Part shown: positions 24,343-32,721 of the stretch, one piece after another
How the letters are laid out: every line of letters begins with the position of its first letter
How positions within the stretch are numbered: position 1 is the first letter of the stretch
Assembly (NCBI GenBank): GCA_023417315.1
Contig: JAEZFW010000018.1
Location: forward strand, 1-59,231
DNA from: Pseudomonadota bacterium
GTDB lineage: Bacteria > Pseudomonadota > Gammaproteobacteria > Steroidobacterales > Steroidobacteraceae
Direction of reading: 5' to 3'
Length of the DNA: 59,231 nt
The notes under the pieces: generated by a model
Seen by the model: only the letters and a program-made list of their open reading frames with translations
Databases searched by the model: none
Told to the model about the DNA's origin: nothing
Position numbers and translations under genes: made by a program

Positions 24343-25353
24343 CTAGCGGCCGATGACCTCTAGCAAGATGTCGTCCACCGATTTGCCGTCAGACTCCGCT
24401 TGGTAGTTCGTCAGTACGCGGTGACGCAGCACTGGCGGCGCGAGCACGCGCAGATCCTCTTCGGTGACGTGATAGCGCCCTTCCATCAACGCGCGCGCTT
24501 TTGCAGACAAGCACAAGAACTGCGTGGCGCGGACGCTCGCGCCGTAACGCACGTACTTGCGCACGGCCTCGGGTGCGGATGATTCGGCAGGTCGCGTCGC
24601 GCGCACGAGCTCAACCGCGCGGCGACGCACGTCCGTCGAGAGCGGCACCTGCCGCACGAGCCACTGGAACTGCATGATCTCCTCGGCGTTCGTGCAGGCA
24701 TCGAGCTGCGGCAGGGCCATGCGCGTGGAGTTGCGATCCACGACTTCCATTTCTTCTTCGACGCTCAGGTAATCGAGCAGCACGTTGAACAGGAAGCGAT
24801 CGAGTTGCGCTTCCGGCAACGGATACGTTCCTTCGAGCTCGATGGGGTTCTGCGTCGCGAGCACGAAGAATGGAGGCGAGAGCGAGTGCGTCGCACCGCG
24901 CACCGTGACGGAATGCTCTTGCATCGCTTCGAGCAATGCCGCTTGCGTCTTCGGCGGCGTGCGATTCACCTCATCGGCGAGCAGCACGTTCGTGAAGATC
25001 GGTCCGGGCACGAACGTCCAGCGTCGATGGCCTGTCGTGATGTCCTCTTCGATGATGTCGGTCCCGGTCACGTCGGTCGGCATCAGATCGGGCGTGAACT
25101 GGATGCGCTTGAACGTCAGCCCGAGCACCGATGCAAGCGTACGCACGAGCAAGGTCTTCGCAGTTCCCGGCATGCCTGTGATCAGGCAATGACCGCCTAC
25201 GAACAGCGTCAATAACAGATGATCGACGACATCATCTTGTCCGACGATGACCTGACGCACTTGCGAACGGATCTTTTCGATGCGCTCATGAAACTTGGAG
25301 ACCAGCGCACGGGCCTCGGGCTCCTCACGACTATTGGGACCGATCTCAATCAT
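24343..25353 (-). CDS. MoxR family AAA+ ATPase
   Basis: 336 residues. Walker A GMPGTAKTLL (about 60-69), Walker B NVLLADEVNRTPPKTQAALLEAM, sensor 1 in FVLATQNPIE, and the C-terminal helical lid with arginine finger region PEAQLDRFLFNVLL. MoxR ATPases act as chaperones that help assemble or activate target complexes, often with VWA proteins. Here three VWA or VWA-like genes lie in the same operon. Its start overlaps the TPR-peptidase stop by 4 bp. Confidence 0.93.
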   Translation of the reverse strand: MIEIGPNSREEPEARALVSKFHERIEKIRSQVRQVIVGQDDVVDHLLLTLFVGGHCLITGMPGTAKTLLVRTLASVLGLTFKRIQFTPDLMPTDVTGTDIIEEDITTGHRRWTFVPGPIFTNVLLADEVNRTPPKTQAALLEAMQEHSVTVRGATHSLSPPFFVLATQNPIELEGTYPLPEAQLDRFLFNVLLDYLSVEEEMEVVDRNSTRMALPQLDACTNAEEIMQFQWLVRQVPLSTDVRRRAVELVRATRPAESSAPEAVRKYVRYGASVRATQFLCLSAKARALMEGRYHVTEEDLRVLAPPVLRHRVLTNYQAESDGKSVDDILLEVIGR

Positions 25354-27635
25354 GGCGCGCTTCGCTCCTCGATCGTTTCAAGTAACAAGGCTTGTGCGGG
25401 GCGGTAATGGGGCGCGGCCGCGAGCGCATCCAACAGCTCGCGGCGGCTTTGCTCGCGATCTCCAAGTGCACGCAGTGCTCGAGCAGCGCCATAGTGCGCG
25501 GCGGGCCGATCCGCTCCTTCCATCGAGCGCAAGACGCGGAACTCGCGCAGCGACGCATCGGCTTTGCCTTCCGCCAACAGTCGCTCGCCGAGATCGCGGT
25601 GCAGCTCGGGCGCAAGCGGATCGACGAAATTCAATGTCGCGAGCACTTCAGTCGCTTCTCGCGCACGACCGGCTTCGTCGAGCCAGCGCGCGAGCTCCCG
25701 TAATGCACCCGGATCCCAGCCGCCAGCGGTTCGATAAGCCTGCAACGCCGCGATCGCCTCAGCACGGCGGCCCGCTTTCTCCAGCGCATGACCCAACAAG
25801 AGCGCGGGACTTCCAGGGCCCACGTGCTCGGGATAGATCGTCGTTGCTCGACGAGCAGCTTCGACTGCTTCCGACCACTGCTCCTTCTCGACCGCAGCAC
25901 CGGCAGCGCGATACGCCTTTTCCCACTCGTCCCATCTGCTCAATGTGTTTGCGAAACGCTCGCGCAAGAAGGATTCGAACTCTCGGTCGAAGGCGGCCGG
26001 CTCGACCTTGAGCGCCTCACGCACCGCTTGCACAGTCGTCACATCCTTATCGAACTGATGCAAAAGCGAGGCGAGCCGCTCGAAACCCCAGCGCTGTTCG
26101 ATGAATAAGCACACGAGCCCCGCTTGCATATAAGACACATGAATCTGATTGGGATAGCTCGGCCGAATGAAGCCCGAATCGAGATCCTCGATCGGCAGGA
26201 GCTGATCTTCCTTCAAGGCTTGGATCAGCTCGGGGGGGACCGCGACACCGGGTGTCGGCCCGGTGCGCCACTCTTCGAATACGGAGATACCTTCGCTCAA
26301 CCATCGCGGCACGCGATGATCGGTCGCCTCGAGCGTGAAGACATGCGCGAGCTCGTGCCACAACGTGCTGCCCCAATGAAACTCCCCGCGCGGGCGGCCC
26401 GATGGACTGTCCATCGCGACCACATAGCCGAACGTCACGCCAAGCAACCCGATGCCGGGAAGCGCAGCGACACGAACTGCGAAGTCGTCATGGTCGGGGT
26501 ACAACTCGAGGGTGACAGGCTCCTTTAGATCGAAGCGGTAGCGGCGCGCGAATGTCTCGATCGCAGCGCGCGATAATTCGACAACATAGGGCTGCAACGC
26601 CTCGGCTTCGTTCTTGTGCAGGCGCAACTGCAGCGGCACTTGCCGATTGCCTACGCTCACGTTCGTCGTGATGAACGCGAACTCGTCCATGCGATCGAGC
26701 AATCGCAGCGAGTTCACGATGATCGGGCTGTATGGATCGCCCGAGTACGCGGTCGTCAGGTGCACGCGCGCTTCGTCGATCTGTCCGAGGCGTAATAAGT
26801 TCAAACCGAGCTCGGCATGCGCGGACCACAAGTCAGGTTGCGCGGCCACGGCTTCGCGCAGACGATCGGTCGCCTGTCGATAGCGTCTTCGCATGATCTC
26901 GAAGTGAGCGAGCTGCTCGTAGACGACACCGTAGTGCGGGTTGTAATCGCGGATCGCTCTCAAGTGACGGTCCGGACTGCGTCCGCGTACGAGCTCGTGT
27001 GCCGCCTGCAACGATTCGATCTCGAGCGGCGGTTGCTTCTGCTGCGCCGCCAACTTGCGCGCGCGCGCGAGCGCCGCCTGCACTTCGTCGTGCTTGCCTT
27101 CTTCCAATAACATGCGCGCAGACAGCAGATGGGCGCCGAGCACGTCTTCGTCCTGCGCGAGCACCTCCTCGACCAGCGGTCGTGCACCGCCCTCGAATCG
27201 ATCGGCAAATACCCGTGCGAGGCCCAGCTTGGCGAAGACATCGTTCGGCGCGATCTCCAATGCTTCTCGGAAGAGATCCACGGCCTGCGCGTGCTGATGC
27301 GTCTGCACGAACAACTGCCCCCAGCGCACGCGCTCGTACACGGCCTTGGGCTGGTTCCGCACGACTTCGCGGAACAGATCGTTTGCGCGGCGCACGTCGT
27401 TCATCCGCCACGCAGCCTCAGCCTTCACTTGTGCGTTCGGCGACCTCGCAAGCAGTTGCGCGTAGCACGCGGTCGCCTGCTCGCGCCGTCCACGATGCTG
27501 ATGCTCATCGCAGTCGCGCAGCTCAGCGGGTCTTCTTGGGTCGTAGTCGATCTCGAAGGCCAACCCGTTGCCGGCAAACAGTAACAACCAAGCGGCGAGG
27601 GCTAATGCGATCGGCGAGCGCGCTCTTGAATTCAT
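25350..27635 (-). CDS. Secreted TPR protein with peptidase MA-like (gluzincin) domain
   Basis: 761 residues with a signal peptide (residues 1-26, cleaved after GLAF or nearby). TPR-like helical repeats span about 50-300. A metalloprotease domain follows, with HELAH at 427-431 and a candidate third ligand Glu in LSEGISVFEEW near 447, as in peptidase MA-like gluzincins. More TPR-like repeats occupy 560-750. Expected in the periplasm. It overlaps the caspase-like gene and the MoxR gene by 4 bp each. A peptidase in a MoxR/VWA operon may process a client of the complex, which is inference. Confidence 0.82.
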   Translation of the reverse strand: MNSRARSPIALALAAWLLLFAGNGLAFEIDYDPRRPAELRDCDEHQHRGRREQATACYAQLLARSPNAQVKAEAAWRMNDVRRANDLFREVVRNQPKAVYERVRWGQLFVQTHQHAQAVDLFREALEIAPNDVFAKLGLARVFADRFEGGARPLVEEVLAQDEDVLGAHLLSARMLLEEGKHDEVQAALARARKLAAQQKQPPLEIESLQAAHELVRGRSPDRHLRAIRDYNPHYGVVYEQLAHFEIMRRRYRQATDRLREAVAAQPDLWSAHAELGLNLLRLGQIDEARVHLTTAYSGDPYSPIIVNSLRLLDRMDEFAFITTNVSVGNRQVPLQLRLHKNEAEALQPYVVELSRAAIETFARRYRFDLKEPVTLELYPDHDDFAVRVAALPGIGLLGVTFGYVVAMDSPSGRPRGEFHWGSTLWHELAHVFTLEATDHRVPRWLSEGISVFEEWRTGPTPGVAVPPELIQALKEDQLLPIEDLDSGFIRPSYPNQIHVSYMQAGLVCLFIEQRWGFERLASLLHQFDKDVTTVQAVREALKVEPAAFDREFESFLRERFANTLSRWDEWEKAYRAAGAAVEKEQWSEAVEAARRATTIYPEHVGPGSPALLLGHALEKAGRRAEAIAALQAYRTAGGWDPGALRELARWLDEAGRAREATEVLATLNFVDPLAPELHRDLGERLLAEGKADASLREFRVLRSMEGADRPAAHYGAARALRALGDREQSRRELLDALAAAPHYRPAQALLLETIEERSAP

Positions 27636-28555
27636 GGGCTCACCTGCGTGGTTGCCTGTTTGGCATCCAGCTCGCGCTGCAAGAGCGCGAACTTCACGAG
27701 CACGGATTCCAGCTCGTCGTAATAAGCGTCTTCGGATAACGTGCCTCTGCGCGTCTTGATTGCTTCGATGTCGTTCTCCAATGCCGTGCGCTGCGCGAGC
27801 AAGGCCTTGACCTCAGGATCCGTGGATAGAATGGCGGAAGAGCCCAGCCGGGCCACCGCCAAGTTTTCCGCGGCATCGCCCCCTTCCAAGCGCGAGTGCT
27901 CTGTCGCAAGCGCCACGTCCGCCTTGAACGCTGCCGCGACTTGACGGCTCGCGTACTCGTAGGCTTCGCTCGCCGTGACGATTTCATCCTTGTTGGAATC
28001 GGCGTTGCCGTCCTTCAGCGCCTGTGCCCAGTACTGCGCGAAACGCGTTGCAGTACGCTCGCCGCCGCTCTTCGTCGCCGTGATGAGCACCCGCCCTGGA
28101 CGCGCCCACTGCTCGATCGTCGCGCCGCTCGCACTCGTGGTGTTGACGATGAGCTGCTCGCGAGCACGCAGCTCCGCCAACAACTCTCTGAGCTCGCTGC
28201 CCGTGACGTCACGGCCAGGAATATTGAAGCGATACTCTTCCCCATCGTACGTGCCATGACCGATGAGCACGACAGTCACCATGTCCTCTTCCTTGACTCG
28301 CCCCGCAAGCGCTTTGAGCTCACGACGAATCGCATCGCGCGTCGCCTGCGCACCCGTCAACTTCACGACGTGCTCGGGCGCCTCCGCCAACTCTGCCGCG
28401 ATACGCGCAATCTCACTCGCGTTGGCTTCGAACCGCTCCTCATACTGCGGCTCTCCGCCGAGACCCGACACGATCAACGTGTGAGAGGCCGCGCACGCGA
28501 GCAGTGGAAAGCTTCCCAAGAGCGCGACAAGGACGGCGCTGCGCTGTGCGAACAC
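27632..28555 (-). CDS. Exported caspase/C13-like protein, apparently lacking the catalytic cysteine
   Basis: 307 residues from GTG 28555, which starts a signal peptide (VFAQRSAVLVALLGSFPLLACAA, residues 1-23 approximately). The body has the alternating strands and helices of the caspase-haemoglobinase fold: TLIVSGLGGE, VVLIGHGTYDG with the dyad His, and the following strand LIVNTTSASGAT, where the nucleophile Cys would be expected but Thr/Ser occur. A C-terminal helical region follows (residues about 230-307). Upstream in-frame ATGs (28642, 28693) would translate repeat array H and overlap the preceding gene, so I prefer the GTG. It may be a pseudo-enzyme or use Ser. Confidence 0.65.
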   Translation of the reverse strand: MFAQRSAVLVALLGSFPLLACAASHTLIVSGLGGEPQYEERFEANASEIARIAAELAEAPEHVVKLTGAQATRDAIRRELKALAGRVKEEDMVTVVLIGHGTYDGEEYRFNIPGRDVTGSELRELLAELRAREQLIVNTTSASGATIEQWARPGRVLITATKSGGERTATRFAQYWAQALKDGNADSNKDEIVTASEAYEYASRQVAAAFKADVALATEHSRLEGGDAAENLAVARLGSSAILSTDPEVKALLAQRTALENDIEAIKTRRGTLSEDAYYDELESVLVKFALLQRELDAKQATTQVSP

Positions 28556-28565
28556 GCCTTTCTCT

Positions 28566-28593
28566 GGCCGGTGGCCAGTGCCCAGTTGGCCGT
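28566..28593. repeat. Array H: one-armed CCAGT-type heptamer array inside the operon
   Basis: Four successive 7-bp units: GGCCGGT (28566-28572), GGCCAGT (28573-28579), GCCCAGT (28580-28586), TGGCCGT (28587-28593). Same unit class as arrays A and I. It lies in the 53-bp gap between the VWA gene and the caspase-like gene, the only gap of this size before the last gene of the operon, and no opposing arm is seen. Confidence 0.6.
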
Positions 28594-28608
28594 GAGCCGC
28601 ACAGCGCC

Positions 28609-30864
28609 TCACAGCCTCCCCCACTTCAATCGCAACATCCATTCGCCCAGTTTGAGCGCGAGCAGCAGCAGGAACACGATCGGGAGATTCCACAGATCGA
28701 GTGTCAGTCGTTCGATCACGCCGGCTTTCGAGTACGGGATCGCTGCAGCGAGCCCGTCGAGCTCATCCACGGTCCAGTAGCGACCGCCCGTCATCTGCGC
28801 GATGCGCTCGAGCACTGCGCGATGTTGGTGAGTGGCAAATTGCTCCGCGACACCTTGGGTGCGCACCACATGCGTGAACGCGCGACCCAACTCCTCTTCG
28901 CCGCGACGTGCCACGATGGAAGCGCGATACACGCCCGCGGTCGCGGCATCGATGGCCGCAACGTAGCGGCCGTCGTCTTGGCCGGAAGGCTGCATGGTTT
29001 GACTGAATGGCGCGCCGTTCTCGGGAGCAATCATCAGTTCGACTGTCGCATCGCTCACGGGTTCGAAGCGGGCATTGCGAATCTCCGCCTCAAATTGCAC
29101 GCGTCGTTCATCGTCGTACGTCGGTCGCTCGCTCGCGAGCGTGATTTGCGGCGGGCTGTGCGCGACGAGGCCGTGCAGAAGTTGCCGCCAGAAGATTTCG
29201 TGGCTTTGATCCTGCGGCGGAAGATGCATTTGCCAGCGCATCGTGCTGGCCGTACCGAGCACGAACGTGGCCCCGCGGCCGTAGTGTTGCCATGTCAGCA
29301 GCGGCGCACGACCGCGCTGCGTCGTCGCTTCGAGCAACACGATCGCACCTGGCTTCAAGCGCCCCACATTCTGATAGTCCGCAAGCGGTGGCAGATTGCG
29401 CCAACGGTCCGCGTTACGCCGGACATCCTGGTCGAGCCGCGTGATTGGTGCCTCGGCCCCGTACGAAGTCAGTCCCACGCGGGCTGTACGCTGAACGAAG
29501 GCATTGCCCGTTGTATTAGGCAAGCGCACGGGTAGCGTTTGCGCAAGCGCGGTGTTCTGCCAACCGCCCGCAGATAGGCCGGACCGACCCGCGAGCATGA
29601 GCACCGAGCCGCCGCGCCGATCGACGAAATCGGCGAGCAACTTGTGTTGCTCCGCGCTTAAATTGCTCGCCTCGTAGCTGCCCAAGATCACGGCATCGTA
29701 CGCAAACAACTCCTCTGCCTTCGATGGAAGGCCATCGCGCAGTTCCTCGGGCGAGCTGACACCCTGGCGGTAATGCTTGTTCGGGGTGGTACGGACGATG
29801 CTCGCGAGCCGCAGCGCACGGTCGCTCGTCGCAGCGCGACGCAAGAACTTGAACTCCCAGCGCGGCTCGCCTTCCACATACAAAATGCTGCGACGCTCCG
29901 CCGGCACTTCGATCACGCGCGTGCGCCGATTGTTGACGACGTTGGTCTCACCTTCGGCCTCATCGAGCGCAAAACGCAGCTCACGCGCACCGGGAGCGCC
30001 CGAGGGCAGGTCGATCTCCACCTGTGTCGTTTCCGCCGCCGGCTCGAGCTTTACTTCGCGACTGGCGATGAGTGCCTCGCGGTCGTACACGCGAATGCGA
30101 GCGGTCTCAATGCCCTCGTGGCGAATCCCCAAAGTGGCTGTAATCGCGGCTCCGGGCGGCGCGGTTCTCGGCACATCGACGCGCTCGAGTTCGAGATCGT
30201 TTCGAACGAGCTCGGGTCCGACGCCGACGGTATGAATGGGCACGCCGTACGAGGCCAGCTCGGCGAGCTTTTCCTCGGTCAGACTATCGGCGTTCTCCGC
30301 ACCATCGCTGACGAGCACGATGCCGGCAAGCGGCAGACTCGCAGCGTGCTGCACGATGTTCGTGATCGCATCGCCGATGCGAGTCTGCGGCCCGGGCGGC
30401 GGCACGGCAGTGAAAGAAGTGAGTGGCGTCACTTCATCGGCAAAGCTGAACAACCTCAGCTCGAACGTGCTCGACAGCGGGCCGAGCACATCGCTCTCGA
30501 GCGACTCGACGGCGCGTTGCAGACGAGAGCGGGGCGCGTCGGTCGGAGGGGAGTCAGCCAACGCCATGCTTTGGGACGCATCCAAGGCAACGGCCAGAAC
30601 GTTCTCGCGATCGCGGACGCGCTCGACATTGAGTACCGGGCGCCACAGCAACGCAGCGATTGCAGCGACGAACAGCGTTTGCAAAACGCCGATCGGCACG
30701 AGGACGCGCCAGCCGAGTGCGCGCCGGCGGAACAAGGACGCGGCGACGACGAATGCACCCCCGAGAATCAAGGCTGCAAGCATCCACAGCGGCCATGCGT
30801 TCGCGAATGCGATCGTGCCGGTTCGATATGCCCACTGAGGGTGCGTGAACAGAAGTTCGAACAC
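28609..30864 (-). CDS. VWA-domain membrane protein with amidotransferase-like fold
   Basis: 751 residues. Two transmembrane helices at the N-terminus (PLWMLAALILGGAFVVAASL and the VLQTLFVAAIAALLW region), a VWA domain with MIDAS motif ALDASQSMAL and GIVLVSDGAEN, an Ig-like linker, and a segment with class-I amidotransferase topology (RSILYVEGEPRWEFKFLRRA; FAYDAVILGSYEA; LADFVDRRGGSVLMLAGR). A transmembrane helix lies near the C-terminus (LPIVFLLLLALKLGEWML). First gene of the leftward operon. It probably forms part of an inner-membrane assembly with BatA, DUF58 and MoxR. Confidence 0.82.
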   Translation of the reverse strand: MFELLFTHPQWAYRTGTIAFANAWPLWMLAALILGGAFVVAASLFRRRALGWRVLVPIGVLQTLFVAAIAALLWRPVLNVERVRDRENVLAVALDASQSMALADSPPTDAPRSRLQRAVESLESDVLGPLSSTFELRLFSFADEVTPLTSFTAVPPPGPQTRIGDAITNIVQHAASLPLAGIVLVSDGAENADSLTEEKLAELASYGVPIHTVGVGPELVRNDLELERVDVPRTAPPGAAITATLGIRHEGIETARIRVYDREALIASREVKLEPAAETTQVEIDLPSGAPGARELRFALDEAEGETNVVNNRRTRVIEVPAERRSILYVEGEPRWEFKFLRRAATSDRALRLASIVRTTPNKHYRQGVSSPEELRDGLPSKAEELFAYDAVILGSYEASNLSAEQHKLLADFVDRRGGSVLMLAGRSGLSAGGWQNTALAQTLPVRLPNTTGNAFVQRTARVGLTSYGAEAPITRLDQDVRRNADRWRNLPPLADYQNVGRLKPGAIVLLEATTQRGRAPLLTWQHYGRGATFVLGTASTMRWQMHLPPQDQSHEIFWRQLLHGLVAHSPPQITLASERPTYDDERRVQFEAEIRNARFEPVSDATVELMIAPENGAPFSQTMQPSGQDDGRYVAAIDAATAGVYRASIVARRGEEELGRAFTHVVRTQGVAEQFATHQHRAVLERIAQMTGGRYWTVDELDGLAAAIPYSKAGVIERLTLDLWNLPIVFLLLLALKLGEWMLRLKWGRL

Positions 30865-31200
30865 GATTCACTAATAGAGGATCGGAGCGCTCGGGCGCAA
30901 GCGCGAAAGATGCAAAGAAAGCTGGATCGGTTGCGGCGCCCACGCTGATCGCTTCAGGCGGCCGGCTCGCGCAAGCGATCTCGAGGCTGCACCTTCGCAT
31001 CGCTCTTGGCTGGCGCGGAAAATACTTACCGCCTGCAAGTCCAGCGAATCGGAGAGTGTCTGCCCAGGCTTGGAGTCGACGGAACCCTCTGCGCTCGCGC
31101 GTAGTTGCTTCTCAGGCATTTCGAGGCGCTTGGTCTGCCTTGCGCGCAAGGAACGGGCCGTTCGATCTCGCATAGACGAATCCAACTAAGAAGGTGAGCA
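30865..31200. other. Intergenic region between divergent MoxR/Bat operon and encapsulin operon
   Basis: No credible gene in 336 bp. It must carry the promoters of both operons. A perfect 14-bp palindrome CCTTGCGCGCAAGG lies at 31138-31151, about 50 bp before the encapsulated ferritin start, and is a candidate operator. A Shine-Dalgarno sequence, AAGGTGAG, precedes the ATG at 31201. No convincing -35/-10 pair was identified. Confidence 0.5.
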
Positions 31201-31587
31201 ATGGCAGGTAGCAGCGCGACACTCCACGAAGATTCGCAGCACTTGAGCGAAGCCACGATCGACCGGCACCGCGCCATCGTGTCGATCATGGAGGAGCTCG
31301 AAGCCGTCGACTGGTACGACCAGCGGCTCGAGGCAACACATGATGAGGAGCTCAAGGAAATCTTGAGACACAACCGCGACGAGGAGAAGGAGCATGCCGC
31401 AATGACACTCGAATGGTTACGGCGGCACGATCCTGCGCTGGACGCTCACTTGCGCACGTACTTGTTCACGGACAAGAACATCCTTCAGATCGAAGAGGAA
31501 GCGGAGGAGCAAGACAAGGATGCCGATGAGGCCGGGGGTCACGGCGATCTCGGCATCGGCAGCTTGCGGGGGCGCGAGCGCTCATGA
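31201..31587 (+). CDS. Encapsulated ferritin-like protein (EncFtn cargo)
   Basis: 128 residues. Two-helix encapsulated ferritin with the iron-site residues in the expected places: Glu32 and Tyr39 in EELEAVDWYD, Glu62 and His65 in EEKEHAAM. EncFtn proteins form ring-shaped decamers and oxidise Fe(II) for storage in the nanocompartment. The C-terminal GDLGIGSLRGRE (about 115-126) is the cargo-loading peptide that binds the inner face of the shell. The stop overlaps the encapsulin start by 4 bp, which fits coupled translation of cargo and shell. Confidence 0.95.
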   Translation: MAGSSATLHEDSQHLSEATIDRHRAIVSIMEELEAVDWYDQRLEATHDEELKEILRHNRDEEKEHAAMTLEWLRRHDPALDAHLRTYLFTDKNILQIEEEAEEQDKDADEAGGHGDLGIGSLRGRERS

Positions 31588-32402
31588 ACGATCTGCTACG
31601 CGAGCACGCCCCGATCTCCGCAGCGGCGTGGAAGGAGATCGACGATGAAGCGAAGCGCACGCTGAGGCTGTTGCTGGCGGCGCGTCGCCTGGTGGATTTC
31701 GAAGGGCCGTTGGGGTGGAGCGCAGCATCGTTACCGACGGGGCGCACCGAAAAGGTGTCGCCTTCGCTGCAAGACGGTGTCGTGACACGCATGCGGCTGT
31801 CTCAACCGTTGATCGAGATCCGTATCCCATTCGAGCTGTCGCGAGAGGAGCTCGATGCGATTGGCCGCGGGGCTCGCGATGCAGACCTCGACCCGGTGCG
31901 CAATGCGGCGCGCGCCGCGGCGATCGCAGAGGATCGCGCGATCTTCCAGGGATATCCTGCAGGCGCGATAGAAGGCATCTTTCCTGCAGCCGCGCAGCGC
32001 GCGCTTACGATTCCAGCTGCATATGAAGAGTATCCGGACATCGTCGCCGAAGCGACGCATCGTCTACGCAGCGAAGGCGTCAACGGCCCTTATGGAATCG
32101 CGCTTGGGCCACGCTGCTACACAGGACTGACGCGCAGCACCGATCGCGGTTATCCAATCATCAATCATGTCCGCCAGCTCGTGGATGGACCGATCGTGTG
32201 GGCACCCGCCGCGGATGGCGCAGTGGTCTTGAGTCAGCGCGGCGGTGATTTCGAGCTTACCGTCGGCCAAGATTTCTCGATCGGCTATCTGGACCACACC
32301 AGCACCTCCGTGCTGCTCTACCTCCAGGAGACTTTCACATTCAGAGTGATGTCTGCTGAAGCCGCAGTACCGCTCACTTACGCGAAAGAGAACAAGGCGT
32401 AA
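31584..32402 (+). CDS. Family 1 encapsulin shell protein (linocin-M18/CFP29 type)
   Basis: 272 residues with the HK97-like shell fold of family 1 encapsulins: LLREHAPISAAAWKEIDDEA at the N-terminus, RRLVDFEGPLGW, the LTIPAAYEEYPDIVAEA helix region, and DFSIGYLDHTSTSVLLYLQETFTFRV at the C-terminus. Subunits assemble into an icosahedral compartment which, with EncFtn inside, stores iron and limits oxidative damage. The ATG overlaps the cargo stop by 4 bp. No peroxidase or ferredoxin gene adjoins, so the EncFtn protein is the only obvious cargo here. Confidence 0.96.
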   Translation: MNDLLREHAPISAAAWKEIDDEAKRTLRLLLAARRLVDFEGPLGWSAASLPTGRTEKVSPSLQDGVVTRMRLSQPLIEIRIPFELSREELDAIGRGARDADLDPVRNAARAAAIAEDRAIFQGYPAGAIEGIFPAAAQRALTIPAAYEEYPDIVAEATHRLRSEGVNGPYGIALGPRCYTGLTRSTDRGYPIINHVRQLVDGPIVWAPAADGAVVLSQRGGDFELTVGQDFSIGYLDHTSTSVLLYLQETFTFRVMSAEAAVPLTYAKENKA

Positions 32403-32721
32403 GGCGCACCGCGATCTAGCGCGCTGCGCTTGTCAACGGCTGGTCATAGTCCGCAGTCAGACTGACGCACGCACCGTAAGTGCGCGCGATGCCTAGAGTC
32501 GTGCTCACCGTCGGGGCGAAAGGGTTCGCTTTTCGCACAAGTGCGCGCGCTCACGGAAGTGGGCACGCAACTTGCTCTTATCCAGACATCTGACGTCGAA
32601 CAAGTGAGCTATGGACACCTGCTGCATCCTGACTCCTTCCTCCCCGATCGCGACTTCATCGCGCTCGCGCTGATCAAGACTCCTAGCAGCTCTCACGCAT
32701 CGATATCTGCGAGGTGCAATC
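32403..32721. other. Intergenic region between encapsulin and lysR
   Basis: 319 bp without a credible gene. Reading frames here lack homology or sensible starts. Short inverted elements such as CGCAC-CGTAA-GTGCG near 32469-32485 could form weak hairpins. GAGGTG at 32711-32716 is the ribosome-binding site of the following lysR gene, whose start is GTG 32722. Its promoter is probably within this region. Confidence 0.45.

Noticed and set aside
27632..28693. Longer version of the caspase-like protein starting at ATG 28693
   Set aside because: It would translate a repeat array, overlap the VWA gene by 85 bp and bury a clear signal peptide 46 residues inside.
28504..30948. Long plus-strand frames (343 and 391 codons) opposite the VWA gene
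   Set aside because: Antisense to a gene with clear VWA and transmembrane features. Long open antisense frames are common at this base composition.
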